Source of the DNA: an uncultured Lachnospiraceae bacterium
Lineage (GTDB): Bacteria > Bacillota > Clostridia > Lachnospirales > Lachnospiraceae
NCBI GenBank assembly: GCA_910578825.1
Contig: CAJTSB010000009.1
Location: 420 to 64,419, forward strand
Direction: 5' to 3'
Length of the DNA: 64,000 bases
Shown here: positions 44,798 to 54,124 of the stretch, piece by piece
How the letters are laid out: every line of letters begins with the position of its first letter
Numbering within the stretch: position 1 is the first letter of the stretch
Position numbers and translations under genes: made by a program
Notes under the pieces: generated by a model
Database searches by the model: none
What the model was told of the DNA's origin: nothing
Seen by the model: only the letters and a program-made list of their open reading frames with translations

Positions 44798-46653
44798 TAC
44801 CCGCGTACCTTTATTTCATACCGTTTCATCCATGCATTTATCTGAATCAGATAGGCAAGCATCTGCGGACCCGCCATCAATTGCCCATACCATGGTTTCC
44901 CATAATCTGAAGTCCGCGCCAGAAACGTTTCGACTTTTTCTTTATTTAAGAACTGCAATACCGGCGCCTTGGAATCCTCCAGTATTTTACGCATTTTCTC
45001 TTTCAAAAGATTTTCGTAACGCGGGTCGTATGTCTTGGGATAAGGAGATTTTCGGCGGAACAACACCTCATCCGGCAAAAGTCCTTTGCCAGACTGTCGT
45101 AAAAGATTCTTCACCACGCCGTCTTTGGCTTTCATCTCCCACGGCACATTCCATACATATTGCACAATCCGCGTATCCGCAAAAGGCACCCGCGCCTCCA
45201 GACCACTGTACATGCTTGTGCGATCCATACGGTTTAACAATGTCTGCATGAACCAGCGCAGGTTTAACCAGGAAATCTCGCGCCGCCTTGCCTCCTGCGG
45301 ACTGTCTTCCTCACATCTGGGCGTCTCCGCAATGGAATGCTGGTAACTCTCCTTTACATACTCATCCATACGCAGGTAATCAAGGAAATCATCTGCCAGC
45401 AGCTCTTTCCGGGGCGAGAGATCCATCGTCCATGGAAATGTTTCCGCCTCAAAACACTCTTTTTTATGGAACCATGGGTAACCGCCAAAAATCTCATCCG
45501 CACACTCTCCTGTCAGCGTCACCTTACGACTGAGGCTAACCAGCGAACAGAAATATAACATGGAAGAATCCACATCCGCCATTGCCGGCAAATCATGCGC
45601 TTTCACAGAATCATACAACATATCTATCTGATGTGCATTGTCGCACTCCAGAAAATGATGTTCCGATTCCAGATATTCCACCATTTTCTCCACATATGGT
45701 CTGTCCTGTGACGGCTGAAACGCATTGGCCTTAAAGTTTTTGCTGTTATCTACAAAATCAAAGGAAAACGTTGTCAGCCTTTTACCCTGTTTCCTCAACT
45801 CCGCTGCACATACCGCCGAGACAAGGCTGCTGTCCACGCCTCCGGACAAAAATGTACAGATTGGCACATCAGACACCATCTGACGCCGAATGGAATCCTG
45901 AACCAACTCCGATACCGTCTCAATGGTCTTCTCATAGCTGTCCGTATGTGGACGGCTTTCCAGTTTCCAGTAAGCCTTTCGCTGCAAAGCACGTTTCCTG
46001 CCATACGTAAGAAATTCTCCCGGGCATACCTCCTTCATTCCCCGAAATACGCCGCAGCCGGTACTTCTGGCTGGACCAATCCCGAATACTTCATTCAGCC
46101 CTTCCCGGTCAAGTTCCGCGCGAACGGATGGGTGCGCCAAAATCCCCTTCGGCTCTGAGGCAAAAATCAGCTCATCCCCTTTCTTCATATAGAATAAAGG
46201 TTTTACCCCCATCGGGTCACGGAACAGATATACGATATCTTCCCGCCCATCCCAGACAGCAAAAGCAAAAATGCCATTTAGCATGGCAGCGATTTTCTCT
46301 CCATATTCCATAAACCCAAGCAAAATTACTTCTGTATCACACGTTGTCTCAAACTGCCAGCCTCTTTTTTGCAAATCCAGGCGCAATTCCTCTGCGTTAT
46401 ATAACTCTCCATTGTATACAATCGCACAAGTACGCTCTCCCTGTTTACGTACCATCGGCTGGTGCCCCCCGGACAAATCGATGATGGAAAGGCGGCTGTG
46501 CGCCAGCCCGCATTGTCCTTTCAGAAAAATTCCCGCATCATCCGGTCCCCTTCTGCATAACTTTTTGTGCATAGCAATAAGGATGGAGCGATAATATGTC
46601 CCATCCTTTTCATAATCCTTATCTCTATGATAAAATCCTGCGATTCCGCACAT
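44797..46653 (-). CDS. asnB: Asparagine synthase (glutamine-hydrolysing)
   Basis: Makes asparagine from aspartate, ATP and glutamine. 618 residues, typical of the Gram-positive AsnB type. The class II amidotransferase nucleophile is Cys2 (MCGIAGFYHR), with RRGPDDAG near 34 and NGELYN near 81; the synthetase domain has FLSGGVDSSLVSA, the pyrophosphatase loop, near 268-280. Some AsnB paralogues instead amidate cell-wall diaminopimelate, which the sequence alone does not exclude. Monocistronic; a TATAAT-like -10 at 46684-46689 has no convincing -35. Repeats begin exactly at its stop codon. Confidence 0.92.
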   Translation of the reverse strand: MCGIAGFYHRDKDYEKDGTYYRSILIAMHKKLCRRGPDDAGIFLKGQCGLAHSRLSIIDLSGGHQPMVRKQGERTCAIVYNGELYNAEELRLDLQKRGWQFETTCDTEVILLGFMEYGEKIAAMLNGIFAFAVWDGREDIVYLFRDPMGVKPLFYMKKGDELIFASEPKGILAHPSVRAELDREGLNEVFGIGPARSTGCGVFRGMKEVCPGEFLTYGRKRALQRKAYWKLESRPHTDSYEKTIETVSELVQDSIRRQMVSDVPICTFLSGGVDSSLVSAVCAAELRKQGKRLTTFSFDFVDNSKNFKANAFQPSQDRPYVEKMVEYLESEHHFLECDNAHQIDMLYDSVKAHDLPAMADVDSSMLYFCSLVSLSRKVTLTGECADEIFGGYPWFHKKECFEAETFPWTMDLSPRKELLADDFLDYLRMDEYVKESYQHSIAETPRCEEDSPQEARRREISWLNLRWFMQTLLNRMDRTSMYSGLEARVPFADTRIVQYVWNVPWEMKAKDGVVKNLLRQSGKGLLPDEVLFRRKSPYPKTYDPRYENLLKEKMRKILEDSKAPVLQFLNKEKVETFLARTSDYGKPWYGQLMAGPQMLAYLIQINAWMKRYEIKVRG

Positions 46654-46729
46654 ATCTTCTACCTCTTTTTACACATTTATTTCATTATATCGTGTTGAAG
46701 AAGAAAATATGTAGGAATCTTCAAACTTC

Positions 46730-47080
46730 TTATTTATACTTATTGATAACTTCAATAATCTGAGCCTGAACCGGAAGAATATCCAAAAGAACCTTCCTTG
46801 CCTCCTCCGGCTTATCCTGACGCAGCAAATCAACAATATCAGTATACGCCTTATACAGGGGAGTTAATGATAAATTACCTGTCGCACCCTTGATTGCATG
46901 CGCACTTTCAATCACGCCCTGATAATCATTCGCGTCAAACTCCGGGTCAACCGGTGCTTTCTCCATCATAGACTGGACAGAGCCAAGCATCCTCTTATAA
47001 AATGCCTCGTTTCCATTCAGACGTTTCAGACCTTCGTCTACGTCCACGCCTAACCCCTTTAATTCATCAAACAAATTCAT
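46730..47080 (-). CDS. Stand-alone Hpt (histidine phosphotransfer) protein
   Basis: 116 residues, all-helical. The Hpt motif SAHAIKGATGNLSL places the phosphorylated His at residue 61, with the HxxKG pattern intact. Such proteins pass phosphate between response-regulator receivers or from hybrid kinases. No kinase or response regulator lies in the window, so its partners are unknown. It starts 30 bases after the PAP2 gene on the same strand. Confidence 0.85.
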   Translation of the reverse strand: MNLFDELKGLGVDVDEGLKRLNGNEAFYKRMLGSVQSMMEKAPVDPEFDANDYQGVIESAHAIKGATGNLSLTPLYKAYTDIVDLLRQDKPEEARKVLLDILPVQAQIIEVINKYK

Positions 47081-47110
47081 AACATCTTTCCTTTCTTAAA
47101 TGAAAATATT

Positions 47111-47806
47111 TTAAATCTCTCTGTACCTTCTCTTCTCGCGGTACTGCCGTCCCTCGTATACGTGCTTTGTGCCAGGCTGCCAGTTGCTGCCGTATACCAG
47201 AGTATACATAATAAGCCCCATCACACACCCGGTAATCACGTCAAATACAGAATGCTGTTTTAAGAACATCGTGGAGGCGATAATGGAACTCATCAAAATA
47301 AAGGAAATCCATTTCACCCATTTTTTCTCTTTCAATTTCTCACTGTTCATCACTGCAAGCTGCACGCCAATCGAATTATATACATGAATACTCGGAAACA
47401 GGTTCGTGGGCGTATCAACCATATACAGCCCCTTTACCAGCGAAATAAAAATATTATCTCTCTCAAATACCCTTGGACGCAGATAATGCCCGTTCGGATA
47501 CACTGTTGAGACAACCAAAAATACCGTCATGCCTACAAACAGAAATGTACATAGCTTGTAATAATCCTGCACATCCTTGAAAAAGAACCAGGCAATTGCA
47601 AACGCCACATACCCAAACCACAAAAGATATGGAACAATAAATATCTCTACGAAGGGAATGTAATCATCTACCACCGTATGTACAATATGGAAACGCCGGG
47701 TCACCGTGCGTTCTACATAGATAAACCACATCTGATAGATAATCAGATATGATAAAATCCATCCGTGACGATAACGATAGAGAAGTTCTTTTATTTTGTC
47801 TCTCAT
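47111..47806 (-). CDS. PAP2-family membrane phosphatase
   Basis: 231 residues, about six membrane helices. Family motifs: TNLFPSIHVYNSIGVQLAV near 140 (the conserved PSxH) and KQHSVFDVITGCVMG near 185 (His/Asp of the third motif). Members dephosphorylate phosphatidic acid, undecaprenyl diphosphate or related lipids at the outer face of the membrane. I chose ATG 47806, after AAAGGTGG; the GTG at 47815 lies inside that ribosome site. It has two possible promoters. Confidence 0.87.
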   Translation of the reverse strand: MRDKIKELLYRYRHGWILSYLIIYQMWFIYVERTVTRRFHIVHTVVDDYIPFVEIFIVPYLLWFGYVAFAIAWFFFKDVQDYYKLCTFLFVGMTVFLVVSTVYPNGHYLRPRVFERDNIFISLVKGLYMVDTPTNLFPSIHVYNSIGVQLAVMNSEKLKEKKWVKWISFILMSSIIASTMFLKQHSVFDVITGCVMGLIMYTLVYGSNWQPGTKHVYEGRQYREKRRYREI

Positions 47807-47820
47807 ATTAACCACCTTTT

Positions 47821-47848
47821 ATTTTAATCTTTTCCAGCCAATTGTCAA
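47821..47848 (-). promoter_or_regulatory. Second possible promoter of the PAP2 gene
   Basis: TTGACA, 16 bases, TAAAAT on the minus strand, close to the ribosome site. It would give a very short leader. Confidence 0.35.
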
Positions 47849-47853
47849 GTTGC

Positions 47854-47882
47854 ATTATAGCATAAGAATTCCCGAGAGACAA
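47854..47882 (-). promoter_or_regulatory. Main promoter of the PAP2-Hpt genes
   Basis: TTGTCT, 17 bases, TATAAT with TG one base before the -10 (extended -10), 48 bases before the start codon. Confidence 0.7.
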
Positions 47883-47958
47883 TGAAAATAAACTGAATTA
47901 AGATATTTTTAAGAATGTCTATCATTGTTTTTTTCCTTTTTCTGGCTGTTTTTCATGT

Positions 47959-48435
47959 TTACCCCTGTGAAATTTCTTTAAAATGTCCCCCATGAATCCC
48001 GATATGCCCAATTCCCAGAATGATTGCCGAGACAAAGAGAACAACATTCTTTTCATAGACGCCCAGCAGCAAAAACGCGCCTACCGGTAGCGTTGCCCCC
48101 GCAAGCGGAATTCCGCAAATGCTGCGGTAAAAATCAGACATGTTCTTTTCACTTCTGAAATATCGTATCCAATAAACCTCATACAGAATCATCAGCAAAA
48201 ACGAAATCAACAGCCATATGCTCCACATGGAACGAAATTTTATATCGACTACTGAAAAAACTGCCGCACAGGTACATAATACCTCTCCCGCTCTCTCAAT
48301 GATCTGCAAAACCCTGCTTTCATTCTCTGCATATTTATCATAATCCCGGGGTTGGTTCTTCGCCCAGATGATATTGGGAATAAACAGCATCAACAAATAA
48401 ATAAGACCTATGTATGAAAATCCGAAATGAAACAT
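47959..48435 (-). CDS. Small integral membrane protein of unknown function
   Basis: 158 residues with about five hydrophobic segments: one at the N-terminus (GFSYIGLIYLLMLFIPNIIWA), then two in the middle (about 50-90) and two near the end. The conserved-looking IWAKNQPRDYDKYAENESRVL loop follows the first helix. I do not know its function. The upstream AbiH-island gene ends 14 bases before its start, so it may be co-transcribed; base composition looks closer to the host genes than to the island. Confidence 0.75.
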   Translation of the reverse strand: MFHFGFSYIGLIYLLMLFIPNIIWAKNQPRDYDKYAENESRVLQIIERAGEVLCTCAAVFSVVDIKFRSMWSIWLLISFLLMILYEVYWIRYFRSEKNMSDFYRSICGIPLAGATLPVGAFLLLGVYEKNVVLFVSAIILGIGHIGIHGGHFKEISQG

Positions 48436-48449
48436 TTTTGTTCTCCTTT

Positions 48450-49670
48450 TTACACTTTTATATCTATTATTGTTTTAGACTCTTCTTTAAATTTATTTGT
48501 AGCTAAAACCTCACCATATCCGTTTTGTACCTTATTTGAAACTAAATATAACTGGTCTTTTGCATATGAAGAGACCATCTTCTTTAATCCTAAATTTTCC
48601 TCTGTTTCTGCCATACTATCCATTTGAACCTTTAATTTCAACACTTCATTTAAAATATTAAAATCATTTTTCATTATTTCCTGTTCTTTTATATTATTTT
48701 CTTTTTCCAAAATAGCAATTTCTAATTCTCGCTTTCTTTTCTCCATCTCATGAATCTCTTTTTTTCTCTGCTCGTCTTTATTTAAAGCAAGAATCTGACA
48801 CCCCGCCTCAATTTCTGCCATAATAGGACTGTTTTGCGTAACACTTTTTAAGTCAATCTTAGTGTGTCTGTCTATAGCACTATCAAAATGATCTCCGCAC
48901 AATATTATAAATTTGCTTTCCTGCTTATAATATATTCCAACAACAGGTCTCGGCAGTTTAAAAAGATATTCATAAAATTTTTTGAAATATTTCTTCTCTA
49001 ATTTTTGCTCAGCTACCGTAAAATCTTTCACAGATTTTTTATCTAACTTTATTTGCATACTGCTGAATTGTTCATGGTCCAAAAGATAATCCTGATACTT
49101 TTTTAAAATTTTTTCGCGTTCACTTTCAATTTTCTTATCTGCTTTTAGTCGTTCTTTCTCATCCACTTTTTTCCTGGATATTTCACATAAAACCTGTAGC
49201 GCGTTAATAAACCCTTCTCGACGCATAATATGATACATATCTAATCTATCTATTTTTGTAATACGCCTTTTCCCAGATTGGTACAAAATTTTATTTATAT
49301 TATATAAGATTTCAAACAGAAAACTTACTTCCATTATATCTTGGTTGGGCGCCATACTCACAGGTTTCCCAATTGCATATACATTATTAATAGCTAATGT
49401 ATTTAAATTAATCGAAGAAAAATTTCTATAATTCCCATTCAGTTTGTATGCTTTATCTAATATAAAAATATCTTTCGTCTCAATGCCTTGATTAATTGCC
49501 ATGGCAATCGTATTAAGCAATTCTATTTTGTATATATAGGTAGAAACTCTGCTGACGAAATTTGTTATCTCCCAGGGATTCAATCGTTCATCAGAATCCC
49601 TCATATACTTTATTTTAACTCTTTGATGTGTATTTTTAAATTCATATTCTTCAAATTCTTTCGTATTCAT
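48450..49670 (-). CDS. Unknown coiled-coil protein in the AbiH island
   Basis: 406 residues from ATG 49670 (GAGGG upstream); the frame is open to 49709. The composition is distinctly A+T rich and Lys/Glu/Ile/Asn rich compared with neighbours. The N-terminal 150 residues look globular (WEITNFVSRVSTYIYKIELL near 45). A central segment, PRPVVGIYYKQESKFIILCG near 240, reads like beta strands, and residues about 300-350 form a coiled coil of KRKRELEIAILEKENN type. No membrane segment or catalytic motif was recognised. Its place next to abiH suggests a defence accessory or an independent cargo gene. Confidence 0.75.
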   Translation of the reverse strand: MNTKEFEEYEFKNTHQRVKIKYMRDSDERLNPWEITNFVSRVSTYIYKIELLNTIAMAINQGIETKDIFILDKAYKLNGNYRNFSSINLNTLAINNVYAIGKPVSMAPNQDIMEVSFLFEILYNINKILYQSGKRRITKIDRLDMYHIMRREGFINALQVLCEISRKKVDEKERLKADKKIESEREKILKKYQDYLLDHEQFSSMQIKLDKKSVKDFTVAEQKLEKKYFKKFYEYLFKLPRPVVGIYYKQESKFIILCGDHFDSAIDRHTKIDLKSVTQNSPIMAEIEAGCQILALNKDEQRKKEIHEMEKRKRELEIAILEKENNIKEQEIMKNDFNILNEVLKLKVQMDSMAETEENLGLKKMVSSYAKDQLYLVSNKVQNGYGEVLATNKFKEESKTIIDIKV

Positions 49671-49781
49671 ACAATTTCCCTCTTCTACTTTTTTAATACA
49701 CTTTTTCATAATATCGTTATATTAAGTACCAATTACCTGTAATTTGTCTATAAAATTATCTTACGCTTTTTCCTATAGCTT

Positions 49782-49811
49782 ATTATATCATATACTCGGA
49801 ACAAATGACAC
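49782..49811 (-). promoter_or_regulatory. Possible promoter of the coiled-coil island gene
   Basis: GTGTCA, 18 bases, TATAAT on the minus strand, about 110 bases before the start. It would make this gene independent of abiH. Confidence 0.4.
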
Positions 49812-49834
49812 TATCCCCATATGCCCGTCTGTTT

Positions 49835-50152
49835 TCAGGCAGAATGGCACAAAATATGTAGCCTGCCATTGGAATCCTCAATCCTAAGATTTCTCACATT
49901 GCTTTCATTGTCTGGTATAGTGACATTAAATTTATGGTTTTGATCATCCACCTCATAAATCAAACACCGGAACATAGTGGCACTTAAAATCAACCGAAAA
50001 GGAACACCTCTCAAATCCTTACAAGCCACAATATGGGTATTAAGGAAAATCAAATCACCTATTATCATCTCCTGCAACTGATATAAATTTCCTTTTGTTG
50101 TTCCGCCAAATCCACTAAATGAAATACCCCACCACTCCCAGTTGAAAAACAT
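49835..50152 (-). CDS. Small unknown protein downstream of abiH
   Basis: 105 residues starting MFFNWEWWGISFSGFGG, an aromatic- and Gly-rich N-terminus, followed by probable beta strands (FRLILSATMFRCLIYEV, FNVTIPDNESNVRNLRI). An in-frame stop lies just upstream, so the start is fixed, but no good ribosome site precedes it. It lies 67 bases after abiH. I cannot assign a family; it could be a small partner of AbiH or a remnant of a longer gene. Confidence 0.5.
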   Translation of the reverse strand: MFFNWEWWGISFSGFGGTTKGNLYQLQEMIIGDLIFLNTHIVACKDLRGVPFRLILSATMFRCLIYEVDDQNHKFNVTIPDNESNVRNLRIEDSNGRLHILCHSA

Positions 50153-50219
50153 TATCTGGTATCATACAGCCACTCTCTTAAATGTTATATTTTTATATAC
50201 TTCTTACCTTTCCTAAATT

Positions 50220-52073
50220 CTAAATTTCTTCTTCGAAATCCTCAGGCATATTTTTTGCCTGCTCACTAAAATAATCATATTCTTCTATTTCATGCAACAA
50301 ATACGTATAGTTACAGATTTCCCAACTACATTCTGTACCTTCAATCAATTCCTGCAATGTCATCCTTGAAATCTTATCAGCCGCGCCTCTCGACAGTTTT
50401 ATCAAAAGTCTCCACATATCTTCCATATTTCCATAAGGATATTTATGCATACTCAGGACATCTTTTAAAATTTCAATATACCTTTCTCTGTCAATGTCTT
50501 CACAGCCATTAGCAATTTTCCGGTAATTTTCCATAATATCATCCCATGAAATAATATCTGTCTTAGAATCACTTAAAGTAAAATTCACTCTGTTACGCCC
50601 ATTCAAAATTATAATAAATTTTCTTGTTCGTTCATCACACCCCCAGGAATTATCATAATCCTGATACGCCCAATTGTCACATTGAAACTGTATCGGTTCT
50701 TTTCCCGTGTATTCTGTATTTCTCAAACTGTCAGCAATTTCTATAAGTTGTTTTACATATTTCTTTCCTAGACCATGTCTTTGCAAAACATCATAAAGAG
50801 AAATAACAGTTTCCTGTGAGCAAAAATAATCCAAATCCCTCTCTTCTATTTTCCTCTCAAATTTTAAAATCAAATCTTCAAGATCTTTTCCTTTATATTT
50901 ATAGAAATGGTCAAATTTCACCATATCGCAAACAATTTCAAATGTACTCCCATGAATCTTTTCCCTGTACTTCTGTTGGCGAAACTCAATAATCGGATTA
51001 TTCCCATAAACATACTGAATTAATTTCTCTGAGCCAAGGACTTTGACTAAATTTGCAATCTGTTGTCCAAGCCTTGCCTTATCTTTATAAAATATAATTG
51101 TCTTCACTCCGTCATGTTCTATCAGCTCTTTTAAAATATCTCCATCTGTCACATCCAGAGAATGTCCGAATATATATAATCTATTTTCTTGGTTTCTTCC
51201 CTCTTTTCTCTGCCTGTCAATTTTTGCAAGCCATGATTTATATTCATTTCCTGTTTTCTTATGAATGCGCTGATAATATTTTTTAAAAGCGATAAATTCC
51301 ACTTCTTTGTCTTTTCTATCATCTGACAGATATTCATCAATGCCAAGTACCATCTTATTTTTATCGATACACTCATCCAAACAAAATGTATATGGTATAC
51401 TCTGCGCCTTTCCATGGATAAAACAATACTTCACATTTGTCCTGTTATAGGCATATATCTTCTGCCATGTATTGGAATAATTAAAAGAAAGTATCGCATC
51501 TGGGTGTATTGCATCTATATCAGGATTATAGTATTCAATCCTTCCCCAGTTATCTATATAATCAAAAATATAAATCTCCAAAGCCCCAATCAATCTATCT
51601 AAATCTGAAAGCATTATAGAAATAAGATTTCCAATTCCATTCTCATGTGACAAATACCCTAAGAAACCATCTGGCAATCTTTTTTTACAATATTGAATCT
51701 TTGTATCATAAAATTCTTCATCCACCTCCATATAAGCATGATATAATTTATCTACAGCCTGTACCACCTCTGAAATTTCAATCTCAAAATCTATCCAGTT
51801 CTCTTTATTTTTCAAATGCTCTCTATATGCATTTTGAAAGTGTGAAACCCAAATATTATCTTTCAAATATTCATGTAACGCTTCATCAACATTTGTCTCA
51901 GGACTGTTAAATATATGCTTTAAATATTCATCTTTTATTTCAAACACTTTACCCGGTCTATGAGCATTTATATACGCATGGTTAAATCTATTTATAAACT
52001 GCAGAAAATCCGTATACTTAGTCGGCAAGCCATGTTCTAAATCAAATCCATTCCCTATCATTAGTATTTCCAT
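50220..52073 (-). CDS. AbiH-family phage abortive-infection protein, long form
   Basis: 617 residues. The N-terminus EILMIGNGFDLEHGLPTKYT followed by DFLQFI is the hallmark of the AbiH family (Pfam Bacteriophage_AbiH). Further family features are DAILSFNYSNTWQKIY near 200 with FIHGKA, and LYIFGHSLDVTDGDIL near 305. The family was named for a lactococcal plasmid protein blocking phage growth; its biochemical action is not settled. Lactococcal AbiH is about 350 residues, so this protein carries some 250 extra C-terminal residues, including an aromatic-rich CDNWAYQDYDNSWGCDER stretch. Strongly A+T-rich coding, unlike the flanking prfA operon, suggests transfer. GGAGG precedes the ATG. Confidence 0.85.
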   Translation of the reverse strand: MEILMIGNGFDLEHGLPTKYTDFLQFINRFNHAYINAHRPGKVFEIKDEYLKHIFNSPETNVDEALHEYLKDNIWVSHFQNAYREHLKNKENWIDFEIEISEVVQAVDKLYHAYMEVDEEFYDTKIQYCKKRLPDGFLGYLSHENGIGNLISIMLSDLDRLIGALEIYIFDYIDNWGRIEYYNPDIDAIHPDAILSFNYSNTWQKIYAYNRTNVKYCFIHGKAQSIPYTFCLDECIDKNKMVLGIDEYLSDDRKDKEVEFIAFKKYYQRIHKKTGNEYKSWLAKIDRQRKEGRNQENRLYIFGHSLDVTDGDILKELIEHDGVKTIIFYKDKARLGQQIANLVKVLGSEKLIQYVYGNNPIIEFRQQKYREKIHGSTFEIVCDMVKFDHFYKYKGKDLEDLILKFERKIEERDLDYFCSQETVISLYDVLQRHGLGKKYVKQLIEIADSLRNTEYTGKEPIQFQCDNWAYQDYDNSWGCDERTRKFIIILNGRNRVNFTLSDSKTDIISWDDIMENYRKIANGCEDIDRERYIEILKDVLSMHKYPYGNMEDMWRLLIKLSRGAADKISRMTLQELIEGTECSWEICNYTYLLHEIEEYDYFSEQAKNMPEDFEEEI

Positions 52074-52159
52074 ATGCCCTTATCCTCCCACAACATCAAA
52101 TACATACTGTAAGTATATCACGCAACTCACTCCACCTGCAACTTAAACCGTCAACATAT

Positions 52160-52191
52160 GAAAAGACAGCCCCTGAAACACGCAAGGGCTG
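52160..52191 (-). terminator. Terminator downstream of prfA
   Basis: CAGCCC and GGGCTG pair around a 13-base loop and are followed by TCTTTTC on the minus strand. It separates the prfA operon from abiH. Confidence 0.6.
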
Positions 52192-52200
52192 CCCTGTACA

Positions 52201-53274
52201 CTAATTCTCATTCATATTCGCCAGTTTCGCCGCCTGGTCGGCTGCAATGCAGGCGTCCACAATCTCCTGGATATCTCCATTCATCACCTTATCCAGCTTA
52301 TACAAAGTCAGATTAATACGGTGGTCTGTAACGCGTCCCTGTGGGAAGTTGTAGGTGCGGATTTTCTCAGAGCGATCCCCCGTTCCAATCTGGCTCCGCC
52401 TTGCTTCCGCCTCTGCGTCATGCTGTTTCTGGCACTCCATATCGTAGAGCTTTGTACGCAGCAACGCAAACGCCTTCTCCTTGTTCTGCAGCTGGGACTT
52501 CTCCGTCTGGCTGTAGATAACGATTCCCGTCGGATAATGCGTCAGTCGAACCGCGGAATCCGTTGTATTGACGCACTGTCCGCCATTTCCAGAGGCACGC
52601 ATAACGTCAATCCGGATATCTTTTTCATCAATGACAACATCCACATCCTCTGCCTCCGGCATAACGGCAACTGTGATTGTAGACGTATGGATACGCCCGC
52701 CGGATTCCGTTTCCGGCACACGCTGCACCCTGTGTACTCCAGATTCATATTTCATTACAGAATATGCGCCCTGCCCTGATATCATAAACGTAACATTTTT
52801 CATGCCACCGATACCGATTTCCTCACATTCCATGGTCTCCACCTTCCAACGGTGACCTTCTGCAAAATGTACATACATCCGGTAAATCTCCGCTGCAAAC
52901 AATGCAGCCTCATCCCCGCCTGCGCCCGCACGGATTTCCACGATAACATTCTTGTCGTCGTTAGGATCTTTCGGCAGCAAAAGAATTTTAAGTTCTTTCT
53001 CAAGCTCTTCCACTTTCTCCCGCGACTCATTCAGCTCTTCCTTGGCAAGCTCACGCATCTCCTCATCATTCTCTTCTTCAAGCATAGCAAGAGAATCCTC
53101 AATATTCTGTCTGGCCTGCTTATACTCTTTATAAGCTTCCACGATGGGCGTAAGGTCGCTTTGCTCCTTCATCAATTTACGAAAACGATTCGTGTCATTT
53201 GCCACATCCGGCTCACTGAGCTGATTCATGATTTCTTCAAATCGAAGCAGGATATCCTCTAATTTATCAAACAT
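52201..53274 (-). CDS. prfA: Peptide chain release factor 1
   Basis: Recognises UAA and UAG stop codons and triggers peptide release. 357 residues. The GGQ loop is in [21 protein letters not shown] near 228, and the PxT codon-recognition region falls within [20 protein letters not shown] near 185. The ATG follows GAAAGGAT. Its Gln is methylated by PrmC, encoded directly upstream, which is the usual pairing. Confidence 0.97.
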   Translation of the reverse strand: MFDKLEDILLRFEEIMNQLSEPDVANDTNRFRKLMKEQSDLTPIVEAYKEYKQARQNIEDSLAMLEEENDEEMRELAKEELNESREKVEELEKELKILLLPKDPNDDKNVIVEIRAGAGGDEAALFAAEIYRMYVHFAEGHRWKVETMECEEIGIGGMKNVTFMISGQGAYSVMKYESGVHRVQRVPETESGGRIHTSTITVAVMPEAEDVDVVIDEKDIRIDVMRASGNGGQCVNTTDSAVRLTHYPTGIVIYSQTEKSQLQNKEKAFALLRTKLYDMECQKQHDAEAEARRSQIGTGDRSEKIRTYNFPQGRVTDHRINLTLYKLDKVMNGDIQEIVDACIAADQAAKLANMNEN

Positions 53275-53287
53275 AATCTCATCCTTT

Positions 53288-54124
53288 CTATTTCACTGAC
53301 GGCAGGTTTCCACGAACCACACGATCGTTTCCGGCAAGGTCTTTCATTACCCTCACATTCCGATAACCGTTTTCTTCCATGAGAAACGCCACTCTGCCAC
53401 CCTGGTCATGTCCAATTTCCAGACAGAGGTAGCCATTGGATTTTAAAAATCCTCTGCTCTGTTTTACAATCTCCCGATAAAAATACAAACCGTCCTCACC
53501 GCCGTCCAATGCTTCTATCGGTTCAAAATTCTTTACTTCCGGCATCAGGGTCTGAATAGTCCCGGTTGGAATATACGGCGGGTTTGCAACGATCATATCA
53601 TATATGCCCGTAATATTCTGAAATAAATCGCTGCGCACAAGCCTGGGCTCCACCTGATTGTTCCTGGCGTTTTCTTTGGCAATCAAAAGCGCCTGCTTGG
53701 AAATGTCGCTCGCCGTGCCGCAAATCTCCTTTTGTTTCAAAAGGCTGATCATCACACAGCCGGAACCTGTACATAGTTCCAATACCTCCATGCCCGGCTC
53801 TAAGACTTTCAACGCCTCCTCGACCAGCGTTTCCGTATCCTGACGCGGGATCAGGACATGAGAATTCACCTTAAACTCCAGTCCCATAAATTCCTGAATG
53901 CCGGTGATATATTGAAGAGGCACTCGCTCCGCACGTTTCCGCAATAACAATTCATATTCCAGAAATTTCTCATCTGCCATCTCATCGCCGCAAACCAGAT
54001 AATAACGGCTTTTATCCATCTTGCAGACATATTCCATGAGATACCACGCATCCAGCTCAACATCTGACACGCCGGCTTTCTGCAAAATTTCTTTTCCATA
54101 CTCCAATGCACCTTCAAATGTCAT
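53288..54124 (-). CDS. prmC: Release-factor glutamine methyltransferase PrmC
   Basis: N5-methylates the GGQ glutamine of RF1/RF2. 278 residues: an N-terminal helical domain ([18 protein letters not shown] start, [16 protein letters not shown] near 65) and a SAM domain with [17 protein letters not shown] near 112 and the catalytic [10 protein letters not shown] near 180. Start ATG 54124 follows GGGAGG and overlaps the stop of the DUF1385 gene (ATGA). The frame to 54160 is inside that gene. Confidence 0.96.
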   Translation of the reverse strand: MTFEGALEYGKEILQKAGVSDVELDAWYLMEYVCKMDKSRYYLVCGDEMADEKFLEYELLLRKRAERVPLQYITGIQEFMGLEFKVNSHVLIPRQDTETLVEEALKVLEPGMEVLELCTGSGCVMISLLKQKEICGTASDISKQALLIAKENARNNQVEPRLVRSDLFQNITGIYDMIVANPPYIPTGTIQTLMPEVKNFEPIEALDGGEDGLYFYREIVKQSRGFLKSNGYLCLEIGHDQGGRVAFLMEENGYRNVRVMKDLAGNDRVVRGNLPSVK

